Shown: piece after piece, positions 15,173 through 21,219 of the stretch | Position numbering within the stretch: position 1 is the stretch's first letter | Layout: each line of letters starts with the position of its first letter | NCBI GenBank assembly: GCA_002426755.1 | Contig: DINI01000014.1 | Location: 379-21,597 of the forward strand | Length of the DNA stretch: 21,219 nt | DNA from: Flavobacteriaceae bacterium UBA5544 | Lineage (GTDB): Bacteria > Bacteroidota > Bacteroidia > Flavobacteriales > Flavobacteriaceae | Reading direction: 5' to 3' | Notes under the pieces: model-generated | Databases searched by the model: none | The model's input: only the letters and a program-made list of their open reading frames with translations | Told to the model about the DNA's origin: nothing | Program-made: the position numbers and the translations under genes

Positions 15173-16228
15173 ATGAAAACACATTTAATTTCTGGAGGAT
15201 GCGGGTTTGTAGGCCGCAATATGGTCAATAGACTTTACCAAAACACAACGGATAGAATATTGTTTGTTGATAATTTATCAGTTGGGAAGCATCCATCGGA
15301 ATGGTTGGATATACCACTCAAAGATACCATCAAAGGAATGGAAATATATGGAGACGACAAGCGTTTAATGTTCCTCAAGGAGGATTTTAGAGCTACACTA
15401 AGCAACTTCATCACTAATCCAAATTACCTAGACGATCACTATGGTATAAAAGTCGATAAATTTGCAGATGTATTTCATTTTGCCGCCATCGTGGGAGGAA
15501 GGGCGATGATTGATGGCGATCCCATTCAAGTCGCCTTGGATCTTTCCATCGATGCCGAATTTTTTTATTGGATCAGCCGGCATAAACCAGATCGAGTGCT
15601 CTACCCGAGTTCAAGTGCCGCCTATCCCATCAGTTTACAAACCAAATCAAATACGATCCAATTGAAGGAATCCGACATTGATTTTGATAGTATGGGACAA
15701 CCGGACATGACATATGGCTGGACCAAATTGACCGGTGAGTTCTTGGCAAAGATTACCGCTGAACATTATGGGGTGAAAATCACTTGCATACGCCCGTTTT
15801 CAGGATATGGGGAAGATCAGGATTATTCTTATCCGACACCAGCCATTGCAAGACGTGCCGTTTTTAAGGAAGCACCATTTGAAGTATGGGGCAGTGGGCA
15901 TCAAGGACGGGATTTTGTGCATATCGATGATGTGTTGGATTGTATTGAAGTCGCCATGGATCACATCCACGATGGATCTGCTATTAACATTGGTCAGGGT
16001 GTGTTGACCTCTTTTAGGGATTTGATACAGATATTTTGCGAGTTTGCAGGCTATGATCCAGAAATCAAACCTTTATTGGATAAACCCGTGGGTGTTCACA
16101 GTCGCTATTGCGATATGACTTGGGTAAAGGAACATTTAGGATGGGAACCAAAAATATCCATTAAGGAAGGAATGAAACGTGTATATGATGCAGTCATGGA
16201 ACGTGAAAAAAAACTAGGGAATCTATAA
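15173..16228 (+). CDS. NAD(P)-dependent sugar epimerase/dehydratase (extended SDR)
   Basis: A 351-residue short-chain dehydrogenase of the extended class, which remodels a nucleotide sugar. The Rossmann glycine motif is SGGCGFVGRN (7-16). The catalytic set is PSSSAAY (145-151) with Tyr181 and Lys185 in MTYGWTKLTGE. RPFSGYG and GRDFVHIDDV are the usual C-terminal substrate-side motifs. I start at the ATG at 15173; a TTG 18 bases earlier would add six residues ahead of the first strand. The general look recalls NDP-hexose 4-epimerases, 4,6-dehydratases and GDP-mannose 3,5-epimerase, but I cannot separate these by eye. It is the only nucleotide-sugar redox enzyme in the window, so the other precursors must come from elsewhere. 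Confidence 0.87.
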   Translation: MKTHLISGGCGFVGRNMVNRLYQNTTDRILFVDNLSVGKHPSEWLDIPLKDTIKGMEIYGDDKRLMFLKEDFRATLSNFITNPNYLDDHYGIKVDKFADVFHFAAIVGGRAMIDGDPIQVALDLSIDAEFFYWISRHKPDRVLYPSSSAAYPISLQTKSNTIQLKESDIDFDSMGQPDMTYGWTKLTGEFLAKITAEHYGVKITCIRPFSGYGEDQDYSYPTPAIARRAVFKEAPFEVWGSGHQGRDFVHIDDVLDCIEVAMDHIHDGSAINIGQGVLTSFRDLIQIFCEFAGYDPEIKPLLDKPVGVHSRYCDMTWVKEHLGWEPKISIKEGMKRVYDAVMEREKKLGNL

Positions 16229-16231
16229 AGG

Positions 16232-17317
16232 ATGAAAATATTATTTGCAAATTTTCTTTTAAAGTACAATCGTTTTATGGACGATTTAAAAGAAGGACTT
16301 GAGGCGCACGCCGAAGTGGTATGGGATTATGAAGAATTTTGGAAATGTGAAAACGACTATGACATTGTTCATTTGCATTGGCCCGAATTTTTGTCGTATG
16401 AAGTCCAAAGTTATGTTTGGGAAACAAAACCTTTTCCAAGAGAACTATTCAATAAAATCCAAACTTGTTTAGAATATTGGAAACAGCATTCTACAATTGT
16501 TTACACACGCCACGTGCAGTATCCCCACCACAGGCACGATAAGGATTTTCTGGATCTATATCGAATGGTTACTTCGTATTGCGATACGGTCATTCATTTT
16601 GCACATTATAGTGTCGAGCAATTTAAGGAATTTTATCCTGAACATAGGGGTATAGAACATGTGGTTATAGCTCATCATAATTATGAATCGCTTCCCAATG
16701 AGATAACTCGGGAAGAGGCGCGAAAACAGTTAGGGATCCATCCGACGGATAAAGTTATGTTAGTTTTTGGTCTGATAAAGGAACATGAAAAGAAACTGAT
16801 TGAGAAAGCTTTTGGATTTATACAGGGAAGAAATAAGGTATTATTAGCTCCAAAATGGGAAATTCAAAGACGAAAAATTGCTTATATACGATTACGCGAA
16901 TGGGTATTGAAATTTGAACAATGGTTGGCGAAGCAGAATAAAAAAAGAATCATAAACAAAGGTTTCGTAGAGGAAGAAGATGCACAAATGTATCTCAATG
17001 CCGCTGATTTTCTCTTTATACCTAGAACCAATGAGCTAAATTCCGGAAATATTACTTTGGGATGCACTTTCGGTCTGATTGTGGTAGGCAAGAAAGGTGC
17101 TGACATAGGAGAAATCCTTGAAGAAACGGGCAATCCAACTTTTGAAGTGGGCAATGATGCTAGTCTGAAATTAGCCATAGAGAAAGTATTTCAGCTTACC
17201 CAAGAGAATCATGGTCAAAAAAACCGACAATTGGCGCTTGAGGAATGGAATGTTCCAAAAATAGCTAAAGAATATATTGACATCATGAAACAATCTATTT
17301 TAAAAAAGTTCAACTGA
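16232..17317 (+). CDS. GT-B glycosyltransferase, family uncertain
   Basis: A 361-residue protein with a two-domain GT-B shape. MKILFANFLLKYNRFMDDL opens the first domain, with DIVHLHWPEF at 44-53, a motif common in sugar transferases of exopolysaccharide loci. The His-rich TRHVQYPHHRHDKDF follows. The second domain has LVFGLIKEHEKKLI and an aberrant donor region, IPRTNELNSGNITLGCTFG, in place of the usual E-x7-E family 4 pattern. So it is either a diverged GT4 or another GT-B family. It sits 3 bases after the epimerase gene, with AAAGG just ahead of the ATG, and may use that enzyme's product. Confidence 0.75.
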   Translation: MKILFANFLLKYNRFMDDLKEGLEAHAEVVWDYEEFWKCENDYDIVHLHWPEFLSYEVQSYVWETKPFPRELFNKIQTCLEYWKQHSTIVYTRHVQYPHHRHDKDFLDLYRMVTSYCDTVIHFAHYSVEQFKEFYPEHRGIEHVVIAHHNYESLPNEITREEARKQLGIHPTDKVMLVFGLIKEHEKKLIEKAFGFIQGRNKVLLAPKWEIQRRKIAYIRLREWVLKFEQWLAKQNKKRIINKGFVEEEDAQMYLNAADFLFIPRTNELNSGNITLGCTFGLIVVGKKGADIGEILEETGNPTFEVGNDASLKLAIEKVFQLTQENHGQKNRQLALEEWNVPKIAKEYIDIMKQSILKKFN

Positions 17318-17375
17318 TTAAAACACTATCAACTTGTGATTTTAAAAGTGAGGGCTGAATTGTGAAATTGCAAAT

Positions 17376-18707
17376 ATGCTTCTAAAAAAGAAAAGAAAGA
17401 GAGACATAATCATGATATCCTTTGTATTTCCTCCTCTGAATTTCAGTGGTAGTGAAAGACCATTCCAGTTTTCTAGATATCTTCCTGAATTTGGTTATAC
17501 CCCATTAGTGATTACCCAAGAAAATTTTCTAAATTATCGGATTGAAAAAGATTTTGATTCCCTGGAGAAACTGCATCCCGAAAGTAAGACATACCGCTTA
17601 AAAACATATAAGAGCTTTATTGAAAGATTCAAATTCATTGGCTGGACTGATGAACTGATTTATAAACTTATAAGAAAAAAAAAGATCTTATCAAGAATAC
17701 TCGAATTTCCAGGACAATTGCTCTACAAAAAACGCGAATGGGAGTTTCAGGTATTTTGGAAAGCTTTTTATTTAAAGATCACGAGAAAACCTGTATTGGT
17801 TTTTGCCACTGGTCCTGAATGGAAAAATTTGGAAATTGGGTATAAAGTGTCAAAATTTTTGGGCCTGCCACTGATTGTGGATATGAGAGATCCATGGACT
17901 TATGGAGTGTTGTGGAATCCTAAAGATAAAGCAGATGCAGAATTTCAAATTCGTAAAGAAAGGGAAATATTAGGACACGCGACACGAGTTGTTTTCACGA
18001 GTCCATTGACAGAATCTGTCATGCTTAAAAAATATCCACTGATATTGGCGAATAAGACCCATTCTGTCACCAATGGGTTTGATACCGAATTAGAAAATTT
18101 TCAAAAGGCAAAAAACCTTGACAAATTTGTATTGACCTTTACTGGGAAACTGAGCCTCGGTGTTAGAAATCCAGAGATATTTTTGAAAGGATTCCAGTTG
18201 GCCTGTAGCAATTCAGATTTCCGAAAGGATGCTTTGCTTCAATTTATTGGCTATATAGACGATTTCAAAGAGCAAATTGAATCATATAACAAATATGATA
18301 ATATTGTGATCAAAGAACCTGTGACTAGAGAAGAAAGCATCAGGGAAATGATCGATTCCGACATTTTGGTATTGATTCAGACAATTTCAGGATTGGGCGA
18401 TGACGTTATAAGTGGAAAAATTTTTGAATATATAAATACACGTAGAACGATACTGGCCGTAGCTCCCGAAAGCGGGGGTGACGCTTGGTTATTAAGACAA
18501 AATGAAAAAGGACATATTACAGGTATAGAAGATGAGAATAAAATCAAAGATAGCCTGATTGCTTTGTGGAATCAATGGAAATCCAATACTCTAAACAGTG
18601 AAGAATCCATGGATATTTCAAAATATAACAGATATAATCTAACTAAAGAACTTGCGGATATTTTGGACATTGTCCTCAAAAAAGCAGCTCATTCAAATGC
18701 AAATTAA
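17376..18707 (+). CDS. Family 4-like glycosyltransferase (GT-B)
   Basis: A 443-residue GT-B protein. The N-terminal domain has SFVFPPLNFSGSERPFQFS (15-33) and then RYLPEFGYTPLVIT, the arrangement of WbuB-like family 4 enzymes of Bacteroidota. DMRDPW lies at about 169-174 and VTNGFD begins the second domain. The donor side has SGKIFEYINTRRTILAV (from about 346), where the family's second Glu is recognisable in KIFEY. The start at 17376 gives a basic leader MLLKKKRKRD; an ATG at 17412 (residue 13) would begin directly at the first strand and cannot be excluded. A 58-base gap precedes it, the largest inside the gene train, without a clear promoter. Confidence 0.83.
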   Translation: MLLKKKRKRDIIMISFVFPPLNFSGSERPFQFSRYLPEFGYTPLVITQENFLNYRIEKDFDSLEKLHPESKTYRLKTYKSFIERFKFIGWTDELIYKLIRKKKILSRILEFPGQLLYKKREWEFQVFWKAFYLKITRKPVLVFATGPEWKNLEIGYKVSKFLGLPLIVDMRDPWTYGVLWNPKDKADAEFQIRKEREILGHATRVVFTSPLTESVMLKKYPLILANKTHSVTNGFDTELENFQKAKNLDKFVLTFTGKLSLGVRNPEIFLKGFQLACSNSDFRKDALLQFIGYIDDFKEQIESYNKYDNIVIKEPVTREESIREMIDSDILVLIQTISGLGDDVISGKIFEYINTRRTILAVAPESGGDAWLLRQNEKGHITGIEDENKIKDSLIALWNQWKSNTLNSEESMDISKYNRYNLTKELADILDIVLKKAAHSNAN

Positions 18708-18709
18708 GA

Positions 18710-19597
18710 ATGGAAAAAGGATTGGTATCCATAATTCTTACCTGCTATAATCAGCAGGATATCATAACCTCTTCCTTGCAAAGTGTGCTTCGACAGTCAT
18801 ATACAAACTGGGAATGCCTCATTGTGGATGATGGGTCTACAGATGGAAGTTCAGAAATTATCAAAACTTTTATCCAAGACGACGTTCGATTTAAATATAT
18901 ATATCAGGAGAACAAAGGGGTTGCAATCGCTAGAAATACTGGCTTTGCCATGGCTTTGGGCGACTTCATCAATTTTCTAGATGGCGATGACACTTTTGAG
19001 CCAATAAAATTAGAACGACAATTGGCATGTTTTGATAATGATGCAGAATTGGATATTTGCATATGTGATCATCAGCATTTTATAGAGAAAAAGAACGTTT
19101 TTAAACATTATAAATTTGACCCATTGGAATCCAATCCTTTAAGACAAATTGTATATAATTGGCATAATGGAGTTGCTTTTCCCGTCCATACTGGGCTATA
19201 CAAGAGAGATGTTTGGGAATCAAATGAAACACCTTATCCCACAGATTATCATGGAAGGAGTGAGGATTGGATATTCAACATTCTGGTAGCATTAAAAGGT
19301 AAAAAATATTATTTTTTGGAAGAAGTTCTTTGTACCTATCATCATTATGGAGATAACTACACGTCAGATATCTTTAATAGCGTATCTTCAGCAATCCATG
19401 CAGCATTTTATATCAAGGATCAATTGCCAACATCATATCAGTCAGACTTCATTGATTTTACCATCAAAAAATCCATGCAGCGTTATTTGGAAGACAATAA
19501 AATCGGAATTTTAAATGAATCTGGAAATTGGCGTTTGGGAAATCGTTTAACCAAACCATTTTTCAAATTAAAAAAGAAATTTAAAGAATGGTTTTGA
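18710..19597 (+). CDS. Family 2 glycosyltransferase
   Basis: A 295-residue GT-A enzyme with a textbook N-terminal half: VSIILTCYNQQDIITSSLQS (6-25), LIVDDGSTDGS (37-47), NKGVAIARNTG (68-78) and FLDGDDTFEP (89-98), the last holding the DxD metal ligand. HGRSEDWIFN resembles the catalytic-base ED block. It begins 2 bases after the preceding stop and overlaps the next gene by 10 bases. Sugar specificity cannot be told. The C-terminus is short and basic (KKKFKEWF), compatible with membrane contact. Confidence 0.89.
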   Translation: MEKGLVSIILTCYNQQDIITSSLQSVLRQSYTNWECLIVDDGSTDGSSEIIKTFIQDDVRFKYIYQENKGVAIARNTGFAMALGDFINFLDGDDTFEPIKLERQLACFDNDAELDICICDHQHFIEKKNVFKHYKFDPLESNPLRQIVYNWHNGVAFPVHTGLYKRDVWESNETPYPTDYHGRSEDWIFNILVALKGKKYYFLEEVLCTYHHYGDNYTSDIFNSVSSAIHAAFYIKDQLPTSYQSDFIDFTIKKSMQRYLEDNKIGILNESGNWRLGNRLTKPFFKLKKKFKEWF

Positions 19598-20577
19598 AAC
19601 ACGAGGTCTTTTCAATAAACTCTGTGGTTCCCCTCATTTCCGATGATGTGGTCAGGCCATATTGGTCGGTAGTCATCCCAACTTTTAATTGTGCCAAATA
19701 TTTGGTTGAAACCCTGAATTCTGTGCTTTCACAAGATCCTGGAGCGGATCAAATGGAGATTATCGTTATCGACGATCATTCCACCCAAGATGATCCTAAA
19801 GCTGTTGTAGAAGAGCATGGGAAAGGAAGGGTACAATTTGTGAGACAGCCAAAGAATGTAGGGAAAAGCGAGAATTACATGAGCGGTATCAAATTGTCAA
19901 AAGGATACCATATCCATCTTTTGCATGGTGATGATACTGTAAATAATGATTTTTACAGCAAAATGAAATCCTTGTTCGAATCTTTTCCAAAAGCTACTGT
20001 CGGTTTTTGCCAATGCAAATATATTGATGGCAAAAGTCAAGTCATTGGACAGACAAATCTTCTCGCCAAAAACAAAGGTATTCTCGAGGGTTTCATTTTA
20101 AAAATTGGGGTTTGGCAGCTAATCCAGCCACCTTCAATAGTGTTTAAAAGGGAGGTTTATGAAACGTTAGGTGGTTATGACAGAAGGCTCCATTATATTG
20201 AAGATTGGGAGTTTTATGTTCGCAGTGCACTTGTCTATAAATTTGCCTACCTTCCTGAAAAGCTCGCCAACTATAGAATTTTTCCTGAAAATTCCTCCAG
20301 TCAATCTATGAAAGGTGGTAAGCGAGTGTCAACTGTACACCAAATACTCGGCATTATGGATAGTTATTTGCCAAAAGATATAAAGGAGAAAATAATGGAC
20401 AAACGTTCACAGGCCGCGGCAATATATCTGCTTAACTGTATTCCAAAATTAGTCGCGACAAAAGACTTTAAGGGGTTTACCATAACCACGATTGCCATTT
20501 TTAAATACAATAAGAATTTGAGACTATGGGGAAGGTGGCTACGTTTTATTTTTCAATATAAACGATTTAATTTGTGA
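19588..20577 (+). CDS. Family 2 glycosyltransferase
   Basis: A 329-residue GT-A enzyme with about 25 residues before the first strand WSVVIPTFNCAKYLVETLNS (26-45). IIVIDDHSTQDD (58-69) and LLHGDDTVN (111-119) carry the nucleotide- and metal-binding acids, and YIEDWEFYVR matches the ED-type catalytic block. The ATG at 19588 lies inside the last codons of the upstream gene (10-base overlap). The extra N-terminal residues are unusual for this family but no better internal start is seen. It is followed after 4 bases by a further transferase. Confidence 0.87.
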   Translation: MVLKHEVFSINSVVPLISDDVVRPYWSVVIPTFNCAKYLVETLNSVLSQDPGADQMEIIVIDDHSTQDDPKAVVEEHGKGRVQFVRQPKNVGKSENYMSGIKLSKGYHIHLLHGDDTVNNDFYSKMKSLFESFPKATVGFCQCKYIDGKSQVIGQTNLLAKNKGILEGFILKIGVWQLIQPPSIVFKREVYETLGGYDRRLHYIEDWEFYVRSALVYKFAYLPEKLANYRIFPENSSSQSMKGGKRVSTVHQILGIMDSYLPKDIKEKIMDKRSQAAAIYLLNCIPKLVATKDFKGFTITTIAIFKYNKNLRLWGRWLRFIFQYKRFNL

Positions 20578-20581
20578 AATT

Positions 20582-21219
20582 GTGCCGAAAGTATCAGTAT
20601 TAACCACCGTTTACAACCGTGAAAAATATATCGCTGCATGCATCGAAAGCGTCTTGGCATCAACCTTTCAGGACTGGGAAATGATCATTGTGGATGACCA
20701 ATCCAAAGATAATTCTGTTGCCATTGCGAAAAGTTATGAAGCCAGAGATTCTAGAATTAAAGTCTTTGTTAACGAAACCAACCTTGGCGATTATCCTAAC
20801 CGCAATCAGACAGCTTCGTATGCTCAAGGCAAATACATAAAGTATTTAGATGCCGATGATATGATCTATCCCCATGGTTTGGAAATCATGGTCAAGACGA
20901 TGGAAGTTTTTCCAGAAGCTGCCTTGGGAATTTCAAAGGAAGTGGCCGAAGATTACAAACCCTATCCTTTTGTCATGCAATCCGAGGAGTCGTTCAGAAG
21001 AGAATTTTTGATGCGCGGCGTTCTGAAGTTGGGTCCAACGGGAACCATCATCAGAAGAGATAAATTTGAAGAACTCGGTAAGTTCACAGGCACACGTTAT
21101 ATAGGTGATACCGAAATGTGGTATAAAATGGCATTGCATTATCCGGTGGTTAAAATGGTTCCTGGCCTGACGTTTTGGCGTCAACATGACGATCAGGAGA
21201 TTACCAAGGGAATGGAAAA
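20582..21219 (+). CDS. Family 2 glycosyltransferase (3' end outside window)
   Basis: An open frame runs from a GTG at 20582 to the right edge, 212 codons with no stop. The reading PKVSVLTTVYNREKYIAACI starts at the first strand. MIIVDDQSKDNS (34-45), NLGDYPNRNQTA (67-78) and YLDADDMIYPHG (88-99) give the nucleotide- and metal-binding sites of a GT-A family 2 enzyme. TRYIGDTEMWYKMA resembles the catalytic-base region. The start is non-ATG because no ATG precedes the conserved strand; an ATT one codon upstream is unlikely. The 4-base gap to the preceding gene keeps it in the operon, so the locus continues beyond the window. Confidence 0.87.
   Translation, partial: MPKVSVLTTVYNREKYIAACIESVLASTFQDWEMIIVDDQSKDNSVAIAKSYEARDSRIKVFVNETNLGDYPNRNQTASYAQGKYIKYLDADDMIYPHGLEIMVKTMEVFPEAALGISKEVAEDYKPYPFVMQSEESFRREFLMRGVLKLGPTGTIIRRDKFEELGKFTGTRYIGDTEMWYKMALHYPVVKMVPGLTFWRQHDDQEITKGME

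Noticed and set aside
17318..17375. The 58-base gap inside the transferase train as an internal promoter or terminator
   Set aside because: No TAnnTTTG match and no hairpin with a T-run is visible, so it is probably just spacer.
20933..21187. Minus-strand open frame of 84 codons near the right edge
   Set aside because: It is antisense to the partial family 2 transferase, whose conserved motifs and open frame run to the window end.

Overview
The window looks like a chromosomal piece of a member of the Bacteroidota, most likely a flavobacterium. Four things point there: AT-rich genes with little sign of Shine-Dalgarno sequences, candidate -7 promoter elements of the TAnnTTTG type, a UpxY-type NusG paralogue in front of a glycan locus, and a very large secreted protein with a GEVED module and a signal peptide ending in FGQ. 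I cannot name a genus from sequence alone.

Layout. From 1 to 3022 on the minus strand lies the N-terminal 1007 codons of a giant secreted, probably type IX-secreted, adhesin-like protein whose C-terminus is outside the window. A regulatory intergenic region (3023-3608) separates it from everything else, which is on the plus strand. At 3609-4070 is a NusG/UpxY-like antiterminator gene. It is followed by a 230-base gap (4071-4300) holding a -7-like element, a perfect GC-rich hairpin containing GGCGGT, and a terminator-like hairpin with a T8 run. From 4301 to the right edge runs a tightly packed gene train (overlaps of 4-10 bases or gaps of 2-58 bases) for making and exporting a surface polysaccharide by the ABC-transporter route.

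The gene train begins with the Wzm-like permease and a Wzt-like ATPase that has a C-terminal carbohydrate-binding domain. Next come a P-loop sulfotransferase, a PLP sugar aminotransferase, a PglD/NeuD-like hexapeptide acyltransferase, ten glycosyltransferases (five GT-A/GT2-like, five GT-B/GT4-like; the last is cut by the window edge), an FkbM-type methyltransferase and an NAD(P)-dependent sugar epimerase/dehydratase. No wzx, wzy, rmlABCD or initiating phosphoglycosyltransferase gene is present in the window.

How they may work together. The UpxY-like protein would load on RNA polymerase in the leader and carry it through the long operon. The sugar-modifying enzymes make at least one N-acylated amino sugar, the glycosyltransferases build a chain on a lipid carrier, and sulfation and/or methylation decorates it, perhaps as the terminal mark read by the Wzt C-domain. 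Wzm/Wzt then exports it, probably as an O-antigen-like glycan. The divergent secreted protein is an attractive but unproven client of the same surface, because type IX cargo in Bacteroidota can be anchored to a lipopolysaccharide. I found no tRNA, rRNA, CRISPR array, transposase or phage gene.
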